Of a DNA stretch of 64,000 nt, positions 28,332 to 37,184 are shown in pieces. The stretch lies in NCBI RefSeq assembly GCF_000423925.1, contig NZ_AUIX01000017.1, positions 81,556-145,555 on the forward strand, read 5' to 3'. The DNA is from Butyrivibrio sp. VCD2006. Its GTDB lineage: Bacteria; Bacillota; Clostridia; Lachnospirales; Lachnospiraceae. Within the stretch, counting starts at the first letter, position 1, and every line of letters starts with the position of its first letter. A model generated the notes under the pieces. That model saw only the letters and a list, made by a program, of their open reading frames with translations. It ran no database searches and was not told where the DNA came from. The position numbers and the translations under genes were made by a program.

Positions 28332-29243
28332 ATGGAAAAGCAGAAAAGGAAGAAAGTCGTAGGACTGCAAAAAAGAAAAGCAAAAGCCGGATATGCCTTT
28401 ATAGCACCTTTTATCATTGGCTTTCTGGTATTCATGGTTAAACCGCTCTGGCAGTCACTTCACATGAGTTTTTGTGAAGTAGAGTTGGGAGCCGGAAACT
28501 TTAAGCAGACATGGGTTGGAATTACCAATTTCATATATGCTTTCAGAGTAGATCCTGAATTCAACAGACTACTTGTTGAAGAGTTCTCAAGAATGATCGT
28601 ATACTCTCTTGCAATCATCGTGTTCAGCTTCTTTGTTGCTCTGATTCTTAATCAGAAGTTCAAGGGACGTGCACTGGTAAGAGCAATCTTCTTCCTTCCG
28701 GTTATCCTTTCATCAGGTGTAATCGTTGGACTTGAGTCAAACAACCAGCTTATGGCAGCCCTTGCAGCTACAATTGAGCAGACAACACAGGGCGTAAGCG
28801 TAACAGCTGCTTTGGAAAGTATACTTCGTACAGCAGGTGTTGGTATCAGAGCTTATGAAAAGGTATTTGAAGTTATTGATAACATCTATGATGTAGCTAT
28901 CGCTTCAGGTATTCAGATCATCATCTTCCTTTCAGGTCTTCAGAGTATCTCTACAAGTATGTATGAGGCTGCAGACATTGAAGGATGTACAAAGTGGGAG
29001 AGCCTTTGGAAAATTACTTTCCCGATGATCAGTTCACTTTTCCTTGTTAACTGGCTCTATACAGTAGTTGATTTCTGTATGCGTACTGATAATCAGGTTA
29101 TCAAGAAGATACAGAAGGTAATGGTGGATCAGATGCAATATGGCAATGCTTCTGCAATGTCATGGATATACTTCGTAATTGTCCTTGCATTCGTTGGAAT
29201 TACATCTCTTGTTATTTCGAAGGGAGTTTACTACTATGACTGA
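28332..29243 (+). CDS. Carbohydrate ABC permease 3 of DUF5696-type cluster, MalF-type
   Basis: About 303 residues with six helices and a basic N-terminus. It carries an extended extracytoplasmic loop (about 140-195, with VSVTAALESILRTAGVGIRA) compared with ordinary MalF-type permeases of this size. The EAA loop reads MYEAADIEGCTKWESLWKI, with Glu and Cys replacing the usual Asp and Ala. An earlier ATG at 28314 overlaps the upstream stop, but GAGAGGAAA gives better spacing to 28332. It is the second transporter set in one operon. Confidence 0.84.
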   Translation: MEKQKRKKVVGLQKRKAKAGYAFIAPFIIGFLVFMVKPLWQSLHMSFCEVELGAGNFKQTWVGITNFIYAFRVDPEFNRLLVEEFSRMIVYSLAIIVFSFFVALILNQKFKGRALVRAIFFLPVILSSGVIVGLESNNQLMAALAATIEQTTQGVSVTAALESILRTAGVGIRAYEKVFEVIDNIYDVAIASGIQIIIFLSGLQSISTSMYEAADIEGCTKWESLWKITFPMISSLFLVNWLYTVVDFCMRTDNQVIKKIQKVMVDQMQYGNASAMSWIYFVIVLAFVGITSLVISKGVYYYD

Positions 29244-30282
29244 TATGGCATTAGCACAGAAGATGAGTGCCAAGCAAAGCAAAAAAATAGAAAGAGATCA
29301 CGCAAAAAAAGATTTTTGGGAAAGAAACAAACTTTCTGGCGGATATCTCTTAAAAAAGCGTATAATGGATATTGCTGTGAGCATTTGCAGATTCATTCTG
29401 TTATTCGGAATGTGCTTCATGATCTTACAGCCTATCCTCAACAAGATTTCTGTAAGTTTCATGACAGAGCAGGATTTGTACAACCCGATAGTTATTGCTA
29501 TTCCTGAGCATTTTACTACCGCCAATTACAGACTTGCAGCAGAGCTTATGAATTACAGCCAGTCGCTTGTGAACTCAATTATTATTTCACTTACGATTGC
29601 GTTATTGCAGATCACCGTCTGCGTACTGGTTGGATATGGATTTGCCAGATTTGATTTCCCTTTCAAGAAATTCTGGTTTGCAGCAGTTATCCTTGTAATC
29701 CTTATCCCTCCGCAGACAATTGCCAGCTCATTGCATCTGCACTTCAGATTCTTTGATATTTTGGGATTGTTCCAGCTTACAACCGGAAGTACCCTTAACC
29801 TCAGAGGTTCAGTAATTCCTTACTACCTTATGAGTGCCGGCTGTATGGGACTTAAGAACGGACTTTACATCTTCATCATCAGACAGTTTTTCAGAGGACT
29901 CCCTGTAGACCTTGAAGAGGCTGCATACGTTGATGGATGCGGAATGCTTAAGACATTCGTTAGGATCATGCTTCCTCAGGCTAAGCCGCCTATTACATCA
30001 TGCTTCTTGTTCGCATTTGTATGGCAGTGGACTGATGGATTCTATTCAAGACTGTTCCTTGGTAACACAAAGCTTGTAAGTACAAGCCTTTCAAGAATCA
30101 TCGATAGCCTGGGTGCTTATATCCAGCGTATCAACGGTGTTAAGACAACAGTATCAGTTGCTTACTCCAACTGTATTCTTGCAACAGGAACACTTATGAT
30201 CATCATGCCTCTCATCATTCTCTATCTGTTCGCTCAGAGAGCATTCGTTGAGAGTATTGCTAACACAGGTATCAAGATGTAA
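29236..30282 (+). CDS. Carbohydrate ABC permease 4 of DUF5696-type cluster, MalG-type
   Basis: About 348 residues, long for a MalG-type permease because of a charged 40-50 residue cytoplasmic N-terminal extension (AKQSKKIERDHAKKDFWERN). The EAA loop is LEEAAYVDGCGMLKTFVRIM. The start at 29236 lies inside the end of the previous gene and follows AAGGGAG, indicating coupling. It pairs with the preceding MalF-type permease and with the binding lipoprotein downstream. As for the other sets there is no ATPase gene. Confidence 0.85.
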   Translation: MTDMALAQKMSAKQSKKIERDHAKKDFWERNKLSGGYLLKKRIMDIAVSICRFILLFGMCFMILQPILNKISVSFMTEQDLYNPIVIAIPEHFTTANYRLAAELMNYSQSLVNSIIISLTIALLQITVCVLVGYGFARFDFPFKKFWFAAVILVILIPPQTIASSLHLHFRFFDILGLFQLTTGSTLNLRGSVIPYYLMSAGCMGLKNGLYIFIIRQFFRGLPVDLEEAAYVDGCGMLKTFVRIMLPQAKPPITSCFLFAFVWQWTDGFYSRLFLGNTKLVSTSLSRIIDSLGAYIQRINGVKTTVSVAYSNCILATGTLMIIMPLIILYLFAQRAFVESIANTGIKM

Positions 30283-30350
30283 AAAAATCTTCTTGCGTCT
30301 TTAGGGTGGCGAAGAAGTAAAAAATATTTTTTTCTTATCAGGGAATGCCC

Positions 30351-30389
30351 ATTTGCCCTGGTTGCACCCGGGAATGCGCCGGGGCAGAT
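30351..30389 (+). other. Strong hairpin in leader of second binding-protein gene
   Basis: ATTTGCCCTGG (30351-30361) pairs with CCGGGGCAGAT (30379-30389) over 11 bp including two wobble pairs, and an inner GCA/TGC pairing caps it. It is not followed by a U-run. It lies between the permease genes and the binding-protein gene, where an RNA-stabilising 5' hairpin or partial attenuator would raise binding-protein output. Confidence 0.7.
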
Positions 30390-30448
30390 GGCTTCTATAT
30401 AACAAAAAACAGAGATTATTTTTAATCTCAATTAAAAGGAGGACAAAC

Positions 30449-31993
30449 ATGAAAAGGGCATTAACCAAAAAAGTTACTGCTGCTATTACACTTGCAGCAA
30501 TGACAATGAGTGCTGTTGGATGTGGAGCTACTTCAAATGGTGGAGACGCTACAACTGCAACATCAACTGAGACAGCTGCAGAGGACACAGCAGCTACAAC
30601 TGAAGAGAGCACAGAGGCTGAGGATACAGCTGAAGAAGCTGAGGCTGAAGAGGCAGAGGCTGAGGAAGCTGATGCAGAGGAAGCTGAAGAAGAGACAAGT
30701 GATCTCTGGGAAGTAAAGACAGATGCTGATGGAAATCCTATCGATCTCGGCGGTATGGAAATCATCATTCGTGACTGGTGGTCAGGCGACCCGACAGAGC
30801 CCGCTAACGATTATGAAGAGGCTCAGCAGGAGTACAGAGACTGGATCCAGGAGACATATAACTTCACAATTAAGCAGCAGGCTATTTCTGACTGGGGTTC
30901 AACACCTGCAGATTTCGTAGATTATGCTACAACAGGCGGCGACGAGAACTACATCTGGATTCTTCGTGCTGATCCGGCTATCACATCTGCTATGTCAAAT
31001 GGTCTTATGTATGACCTTTCTACACTTGATTGCCTTGACTTCTCAAAGGAGAAGTTCCAGAGAAACCTGCTTCATGAGCAGTTCTCAAAGGATGGCAAGA
31101 TCTACGCTATGTATGCTGGCTATTCAGAGCCCAGAACAGGTATCTACTTCAACAAGAGACTTCTTACAGAAGCTGGTATCGATCCTGAGTCAATCTATGA
31201 TATGCAGGCAGACGGAACATGGACATGGGATGCTTTCGAGGATCTCCTTTCCAAGGTTCAGCGTGATACAGATAACGACGGTGTTATCGATGTTTACGGT
31301 ATGACACTTAACGAAGGTAACATGACAACTCAGGCTATCTTCTCAAACGGCGGCGACCTTGTTGGTAAGGACGCAAGCGGCAAGTACACATATGATCTTG
31401 AGAGCCCTGAGACTCTTGAGGCACTTGAGTGGACTGTTGATATGTTCACAAAGTACGATGCAGAAGTAGCTAACCCTGAGGGTGCTGAGTGGGATTATTA
31501 TAAAGAGCAGTTCATCAATGGTCAGGCTGCATTCATGCCTGAGGATGAGTATGCTGGATGCCCCGGTAACTTCCTTATCGATATGGAAGACGAAGTTGGT
31601 TTCGTAATGTTCCCGAAGGGACCTAAGGGCAAGGATTACATCAACGTATGGACAAACAACCCGGTTGCAATTCCTGCTTGCTATGATGCTGACAAGGCTT
31701 GGAAGCTTGCATTCGCTTGGGATCTTTGGACAAACCAGCCTGAAGGCTACGAGGATTACAACGGAAACATTTCTACAGCTCGCAATGGTATCTTCGATTC
31801 CAGATCAGTTGATGAGACAATCACAATGATGACTCAGCCTGAGCACGGCACAATCGCTTACCACGGCATGATTCCTAACATGGATGTCGGAGCTGACTTC
31901 ATCTGGAACATCACACCTGGTTGTGTAGTTTCTGAGCAGGTTGAAGCTATCGCTGATACATGGAAGGCTTATGTAGAAGAGGCTAATAAATAA
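30449..31993 (+). CDS. Second solute-binding lipoprotein of DUF5696-type cluster
   Basis: A 514-residue family 1 solute-binding lipoprotein (lipidated Cys25 in SAVGCG) with an acidic Ala/Glu/Thr spacer at about 28-85, then a binding domain opening IDLGGMEIIIRDWWSG. It includes RTGIYFNKRLLTEAGIDPES, which is characteristic of the family. AAAGGAGG fixes the start and rules out the upstream in-frame ATG at 30353. It is the last gene of the large operon and is followed by a terminator. It presumably serves permeases 3 and 4. Ligand unknown. Confidence 0.88.
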   Translation: MKRALTKKVTAAITLAAMTMSAVGCGATSNGGDATTATSTETAAEDTAATTEESTEAEDTAEEAEAEEAEAEEADAEEAEEETSDLWEVKTDADGNPIDLGGMEIIIRDWWSGDPTEPANDYEEAQQEYRDWIQETYNFTIKQQAISDWGSTPADFVDYATTGGDENYIWILRADPAITSAMSNGLMYDLSTLDCLDFSKEKFQRNLLHEQFSKDGKIYAMYAGYSEPRTGIYFNKRLLTEAGIDPESIYDMQADGTWTWDAFEDLLSKVQRDTDNDGVIDVYGMTLNEGNMTTQAIFSNGGDLVGKDASGKYTYDLESPETLEALEWTVDMFTKYDAEVANPEGAEWDYYKEQFINGQAAFMPEDEYAGCPGNFLIDMEDEVGFVMFPKGPKGKDYINVWTNNPVAIPACYDADKAWKLAFAWDLWTNQPEGYEDYNGNISTARNGIFDSRSVDETITMMTQPEHGTIAYHGMIPNMDVGADFIWNITPGCVVSEQVEAIADTWKAYVEEANK

Positions 31994-32027
31994 TTAGATC
32001 TGCTTAACTCGATAAGTAGAGAATCTG

Positions 32028-32061
32028 AGGGGCGGCTTTAAGAAGTCGCCCCTTATTTTTT
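32028..32061 (+). terminator. Terminator after second binding-protein gene
   Basis: AGGGGCGGCTT (32028-32038) pairs with AAGTCGCCCCT (32043-32053), one wobble pair, followed by TATTTTTT. Only 23 bases separate it from the next gene, so read-through or a cryptic promoter must feed the U32-like gene. Confidence 0.85.
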
Positions 32062-32084
32062 AAGTAATATAGGGGCAAGTAATT

Positions 32085-33041
32085 ATGGGTAATAAAGTAA
32101 AATTTCATCTTCCGGGGCTTAGATACAACTATCCCCTCAATATGTTCTGGATCAGTCTTATGGAACAGCATCCGGAGTATTTCAGGGAAGGAATAGAGAT
32201 AGCTTCATTTTTCGGAGCATTTCCCTTCGCTTTGTGGAATGGCGGACGTTTAGTCGGAAACGATCAGTGCGACGCAGGATTCGTGAAAAATGTAGTAAAG
32301 AGCATCAATTCAAAGGGTATTCCGATCAGATATACCTTCACAAATCCGCTTCTTACCGAGGAGGATTTAGACGATCCCTTCTGCAATTTCTGTATGGAAG
32401 TAGCAGACAATGGAATGAATGAGGTTCTTGTTTTTTCAGAAGTATTGGAAAAATACCTCAGGGAGAAATATCCTTCATATCACTTCAACAGCACAACCTG
32501 TAAGGAAATTCGTGATGTTGAGACACTTAATGAGGAAATGAACAAGGATTATAAGTATGTAGTCCTTGATTACAATTTAAATAACAAGTGGGATTTATTA
32601 GAAAAAGTTGAGCATAAGGAAAAGCTTGAGGTGCTCATAAACGCTTGCTGCGTGCCCGATTGTAAGCGCAGAGGCGATCACTACAAAAACATCGCAATGA
32701 ACCAGAGAATAACCCTTGAGAACAGAAAGCTTCCCAAGGATAAGCAAAAGCCCATCAAGCCCTGGACCTGTGAATACGGTGATAAGAACTGCATTTACAC
32801 AATACAGGAGTATTCGACCTTTGTTTCACCGGAGATGATCTGGGAGAAATATGTGCCGATGGGTATAAATAACTTCAAGATTGAGGGTAGAACCGGTAAC
32901 TTGTTCTCCCTGATAGAGACATACAGTTTTTATATGCTTAAGCCCGAATACGTTGGGGAAGCAAGGCTTCTGCTCCTTAGAAACCTTGAAGCTTCGGGAG
33001 TTATAAGCGTAAACAAGCCAAGACCAGGCAGATGGCCGTAA
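32085..33041 (+). CDS. U32 peptidase-like protein
   Basis: A 318-residue soluble protein that looks like the U32 family, whose studied members help install RNA hydroxylation or act in collagen/ubiquinone contexts using a four-cysteine cluster. The evidence is a Cys set INACCVPDCKRRGDHY (about 205-220) with WTCEYGDKNCIYT (about 232-244), and the late motif NFKIEGRTGN. The KIEGR word is a U32 hallmark. The protein is shorter and more diverged than YhbU/TrhP types. It sits directly between the glycan ABC operon and an esterase and beta-xylosidase, an unexpected place. Whether it is a peptidase, an RNA-modifying partner or a repurposed TIM-barrel enzyme is unknown. Confidence 0.6.
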   Translation: MGNKVKFHLPGLRYNYPLNMFWISLMEQHPEYFREGIEIASFFGAFPFALWNGGRLVGNDQCDAGFVKNVVKSINSKGIPIRYTFTNPLLTEEDLDDPFCNFCMEVADNGMNEVLVFSEVLEKYLREKYPSYHFNSTTCKEIRDVETLNEEMNKDYKYVVLDYNLNNKWDLLEKVEHKEKLEVLINACCVPDCKRRGDHYKNIAMNQRITLENRKLPKDKQKPIKPWTCEYGDKNCIYTIQEYSTFVSPEMIWEKYVPMGINNFKIEGRTGNLFSLIETYSFYMLKPEYVGEARLLLLRNLEASGVISVNKPRPGRWP

Positions 33042-33114
33042 ATGGCTTCTAGTCAGACAAAACAGCTAAGCATTTGAATAAGTAAAGCGCCACGCTTGAA
33101 GAAAAGAGGAGAGT

Positions 33115-34824
33115 ATGAGTAACGAAGAAAGAAAGGGGCCTGTAGCCCCTAAGGATCCTACTAAAAAGAGACCATATTTTTATGTAATGCAGGATAAGGG
33201 GATTTTTGCTGCTCCGCAGCCTGATGGAAGAGGAATCCAGTTTATTTATGAGGATAACGGAAGACTTCCGGATTCAGCAAAGCTTACAGGAAATGTAACG
33301 GATGAGGAGCTTCTTAAGATGCTCACATCAGCAGAGGGCTTCAGGAAGCTTGTTCACAGCATAGGAGTAAGTGTTACCGAGGATTCCAGGCAGGAAAAGG
33401 TTAAATTCGTTTTCCAGATGTACGGACAGAATCAGGAAGATCCCGCAACTATGATCAGCAAGGAGTTTACTGCTGACGGAACAGAGCAGGTTATTGACCT
33501 TACAGAGACCAAGTGGTTTGATACAGACCGCGTTCCCGGCCAAATTCGCTTCGAATTTGAGCGTTCAGGCATTCAGGCTATGGCAGATGTATGTTTTTAT
33601 TTAAACGACGGATTTGAGGCTCCTGAGCAGATTTCAGACACAGCTGTGGACTTTGAGTCTGATGCATACAAGACAATGATAACAAAGTCACGTATGTTTG
33701 AGGGTAACCTTGCAAGACTTCGCGCTGTTACAGAGAAGGCTAAGAGGGGAGAAGACGTGACCCTTTCCTTCATCGGAGGCTCTATTACACAGGGCGCAGG
33801 CGCTATCCCGATAAATGAAAAGTGCTATGCAAGAATTTTTGCTGATGCTTTTGAGGAAAAATACGCAAATGGCGGTGCTGTTAACCTTATTAAGGCCGGA
33901 GTTGGCGGAACACCTTCAGAGCTTGGTATGATCCGCTTTGAGAGAGATATTCTCCGCGACGGCAAGGAAAAGCCCGATCTTGTAGTTATCGAATTCGCTG
34001 TAAATGATGAAGGCGATGAGACCAAGGGCGTATGCTTTGAGAGTCTTGTGAGAAAGTGCCTTGCACTCTCATGGAAACCGGCTGTTATCATATTATTTGC
34101 AGTATTTTCCTATGATTGGAACCTTCAGGACAGACTTTCACCTGTTGGAAGAAAGTACGATATTCCCATGGTGAGCGTCCTTGATGCTGTATCTCCTCAG
34201 TTCGGTCTTAGACCCGAGGAGGGAAGAGTAATCTCAAAGAAGCAGTTTTTCTATGATATCTTCCATCCCAGCAACCTTGGACACATGGTTATGCGCGATT
34301 GCCTGATGGATATGGTAGGAGCTGCCGAAGTCAGCACAGATGCTGAGACTACAGAGGATCTTCTGGCAAGAACACCTGCTATCGGAGCAGACTTCGAGAA
34401 GGTATATCTTGTTGATCGCAAGGATATCAGCAGCGCAGTTGTAACCGAAGGCGCATTCTCAGGTACCGATAATGACCTTCAGAGGGTCGAAATGGACAGC
34501 GAAGTAGTTCCTGTGCCGGAATTCCCCAACAACTGGCATTACGACGGTTCTAGCGCCAATCCTGAGCCTTTCCGCATGAAGATAAGCTGCAAAAAGCTGC
34601 TTCTTGTTATGAAGGATTCAGGTCTTAACGCTTACGGTACTGCAGAGGTTTACGTGGATGGCAGAAAGGTTATGGATGTAGATCCGCTGGCTATCGGCTG
34701 GACACACTGCAACCCGCTCATTATCCTTAACGGAGCTGAGGTTGGCCTCCACGAAGTAGAGATAAAGATGGCAAAAGGATACGAGGACAAGAAGTTCACA
34801 ATCCTTGGTTTTGGTGTAGTTTAA
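33115..34824 (+). CDS. SGNH/GDSL-type carbohydrate esterase
   Basis: A 569-residue cytoplasmic SGNH hydrolase. The N-terminal region (about 1-195) is beta-rich and may be a carbohydrate-binding or jelly-roll module. The SGNH core (about 200-400) has Ser223 in IGGSITQGAGA, Gly in KAGVGGTPSE, Asn in FAVNDEGDE and the Asp/His pair in YDIFHPSNLGH. A C-terminal beta-rich part ends at the stop. Enzymes of this shape remove acetyl groups from xylo- or manno-oligosaccharides. GAGGAG precedes the ATG. It lies 18 bases ahead of a GH3 beta-xylosidase, so deacetylation of imported xylo-oligosaccharides is the likely task. Confidence 0.8.
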   Translation: MSNEERKGPVAPKDPTKKRPYFYVMQDKGIFAAPQPDGRGIQFIYEDNGRLPDSAKLTGNVTDEELLKMLTSAEGFRKLVHSIGVSVTEDSRQEKVKFVFQMYGQNQEDPATMISKEFTADGTEQVIDLTETKWFDTDRVPGQIRFEFERSGIQAMADVCFYLNDGFEAPEQISDTAVDFESDAYKTMITKSRMFEGNLARLRAVTEKAKRGEDVTLSFIGGSITQGAGAIPINEKCYARIFADAFEEKYANGGAVNLIKAGVGGTPSELGMIRFERDILRDGKEKPDLVVIEFAVNDEGDETKGVCFESLVRKCLALSWKPAVIILFAVFSYDWNLQDRLSPVGRKYDIPMVSVLDAVSPQFGLRPEEGRVISKKQFFYDIFHPSNLGHMVMRDCLMDMVGAAEVSTDAETTEDLLARTPAIGADFEKVYLVDRKDISSAVVTEGAFSGTDNDLQRVEMDSEVVPVPEFPNNWHYDGSSANPEPFRMKISCKKLLLVMKDSGLNAYGTAEVYVDGRKVMDVDPLAIGWTHCNPLIILNGAEVGLHEVEIKMAKGYEDKKFTILGFGVV

Positions 34825-34842
34825 AACGAAAGGTACAAACCC

Positions 34843-37011
34843 ATGAACAGAGAAGAGGCAAGAAAGAGAGCGAAAGAGCTCGTTAGCAAGATGACTGTGG
34901 AGGAAAAGGCCTCCCAGCTTAAATTTGATGCACCCGCTATAGACAGACTCGGAATACCTGCATATAACTGGTGGAATGAGGCGCTTCACGGCGTAGCCCG
35001 TGCAGGCACCGCAACAATGTTCCCTCAGGCTATCGGCCTTGCAGCAGCTTTTGATGAAGAGCTTATGAGCTGCATCGGTGAGATCATTGCGATCGAAGGC
35101 CGTGCAAAGTACAACGAGCAGTCTAAGCGCGAAGACAGAGACATTTACAAGGGACTCACCTTCTGGGCTCCCAATGTAAACATATTCCGCGATCCCAGAT
35201 GGGGCAGAGGACATGAGACCTATGGTGAGGATCCGTACCTTACAAGCAGACTGGCAGTGCCTTTTGTTAAGGGCATCCAGGGTGATGGTGAGTACATGAA
35301 GGCAGCTGCATGCGCTAAGCATTTTGCAGTTCATTCAGGACCTGAGGGCGAGCGTCACCACTTCAACGCCATCGCTTCCAAGAAGGACCTTGAGGAGACC
35401 TATCTCCCCGCATTTGAGGCCTGCGTCAAGGAAGCAAATGTAGAGTCAGTTATGGGCGCCTACAACAGAACAAATGATGAGCCCTGCTGTGCAAACGAGG
35501 AGCTTATGAACGGCTATCTCAGAAACAAATGGGGCTTTGAGGGCCACTATGTATCTGACTGCTGGGCTGTAAGAGATTTCCATGAAAATCACCACGTAAC
35601 AGGCGCTCCCGAGGAGTCAGTTAAGCTTGCTCTTGAGACAGGCTGCGATCTTAACTGTGGTTGTACATATCAGAAGGTTATGAACGCTTACCGCGCAGGT
35701 ATGCTTGATGAGAGCGTTATCACAGCTTCCTGTGAGAGACTTTTCACGTCAAGATTCCTTCTCGGAATGTTTGATAAGACAGAGTATGACGAGATCCCTT
35801 ACACAGTTGTTGAGTGCAAGGATCACCTCAAGGTTGCAAGCAGAGCAGCCGCTGAGAGCATGGTACTTCTTAAGAATGACGGCATTTTGCCTCTTAAGAA
35901 GGAGGGCATCGGCACAATCGGTGTTATCGGACCCAATGCTAATTCAAGATCTGCCCTTGTTGGTAATTACCATGGCACATCTTCAAGATACATCACTGTT
36001 CTTGAGGGTATTCAGGATCTTGTGGGTGAAAATACACGTGTTATGTATTCAGAGGGCTGCGACCTCTGGAAGGAGAATGTAAGCGGACTTGCAGATCCCA
36101 ACAAGCCTGACAGAATGTCAGAGGCGCTCACTGTAGCTGATTACTCCGATGTCGTAGTAGTTGTTGTAGGCCTTGATGAGACTCTTGAGGGAGAAGAGGG
36201 AGATACAGGTAACCAGTTTGCTTCAGGCGATAAGATTGATCTTAACCTTCCTCTTTGCCAGAGACAGATGCTTAAGAACGTTCTCGACTGTGGCAAGCCT
36301 ACAATCGTAGTAAATATGTCAGGTAGTGCCATCGACCTTTCCGATGCCGAGAACAGAGCAGGTGCCGTTCTTCAGACCTGGTATCCCGGAGCAAGAGGCG
36401 GCGCAGAGGTTGCCAAGGCACTGTTTGGTGAGATTTCACCTTCAGGAAAACTGCCCGTAACCTTCTACAATTCATCAAAGGATCTTCCGGCTTTCACAGA
36501 TTATTCTATGAAAAACCGCACCTACAGATACTTTGAGGGCGAGGTGCTCTATCCCTTCGGATATGGTCTTACCTACGGCGATTGCAGCGTTAAGGCCCTT
36601 GACGTAAAGGTTAGCGAGAGCGCTAACGAAGCAAGCACAGAGGATACAAAATATACATTTGCGAAGGCTGACGGCTCAGAGTTTTATGGCGCTGACCTTA
36701 AGATAACAGTTGTTAACGATGGAAAAGTGGCAACAGATGATGTTGTTCAGGTTTATGTAAAGGATACCGGTTTTGACAAGGCTATCCCGAATCCCTGCCT
36801 CAGCGGCTTTAAGAGAGTACATCTCGAAGCAGGCGAGGAGAAGGAAGTAAGCCTCCACTTAAGCGCAAGAGCATTCACTTCAGTAGATGAAGACGGCAAC
36901 AGAAAGATATTCTCGGATACATTTAAGGTATTCGCAGGCGTTTCACAGCCCGATGCCCGTTCTGAGAAGCTTACAGGCCACAAGTGCGTAGCTGCAGATT
37001 TGAAGCTTTAA
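34843..37011 (+). CDS. GH3 beta-xylosidase-type glycosidase
   Basis: A 722-residue GH3 enzyme without signal peptide. The N-terminal barrel shows NWWNEALHGVARAGTATMFP, which marks the xylosidase/arabinosidase branch, and nucleophile Asp239 in GHYVSDCWAV. The second domain begins near 330 (SMVLLKNDGILPLKK) and includes GLDETLEGEEGDT. A C-terminal fibronectin-III-like domain carries YGLTYGDC and DVVQVYVKD. It would release xylose from short xylo-oligosaccharides in the cytoplasm. It follows the SGNH esterase with an 18-base gap and is closed by a terminator. Confidence 0.92.
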   Translation: MNREEARKRAKELVSKMTVEEKASQLKFDAPAIDRLGIPAYNWWNEALHGVARAGTATMFPQAIGLAAAFDEELMSCIGEIIAIEGRAKYNEQSKREDRDIYKGLTFWAPNVNIFRDPRWGRGHETYGEDPYLTSRLAVPFVKGIQGDGEYMKAAACAKHFAVHSGPEGERHHFNAIASKKDLEETYLPAFEACVKEANVESVMGAYNRTNDEPCCANEELMNGYLRNKWGFEGHYVSDCWAVRDFHENHHVTGAPEESVKLALETGCDLNCGCTYQKVMNAYRAGMLDESVITASCERLFTSRFLLGMFDKTEYDEIPYTVVECKDHLKVASRAAAESMVLLKNDGILPLKKEGIGTIGVIGPNANSRSALVGNYHGTSSRYITVLEGIQDLVGENTRVMYSEGCDLWKENVSGLADPNKPDRMSEALTVADYSDVVVVVVGLDETLEGEEGDTGNQFASGDKIDLNLPLCQRQMLKNVLDCGKPTIVVNMSGSAIDLSDAENRAGAVLQTWYPGARGGAEVAKALFGEISPSGKLPVTFYNSSKDLPAFTDYSMKNRTYRYFEGEVLYPFGYGLTYGDCSVKALDVKVSESANEASTEDTKYTFAKADGSEFYGADLKITVVNDGKVATDDVVQVYVKDTGFDKAIPNPCLSGFKRVHLEAGEEKEVSLHLSARAFTSVDEDGNRKIFSDTFKVFAGVSQPDARSEKLTGHKCVAADLKL

Positions 37012-37028
37012 TAAAAAAAGATCATGAG

Positions 37029-37063
37029 GGTGCCATTTTTAGCATGAAAATGGTACCTTTTTT
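37029..37063 (+). terminator. Terminator after GH3 gene
   Basis: GGTGCCATTTT (37029-37039) pairs with AAAATGGTACC (37047-37057), one wobble pair, followed by six T. Confidence 0.85.
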
Positions 37064-37184
37064 ATTTTTATTGTCGTATATTGTAATGATGACGGGTCTA
37101 AGTCCAAAAGGTATCGATGTATATATTTCTATCATTTGGGCTGCCTGAGTTTTAAATTCAAGCAACAAATCAGAGGAGAATATT

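Noticed and set aside
34618..35334. Long antisense open frame opposite the esterase/GH3 junction
   Set aside because: It overlaps two clear enzyme genes, has no ribosome site and its product is unlike any family. It is an artefact of codon bias on the other strand.
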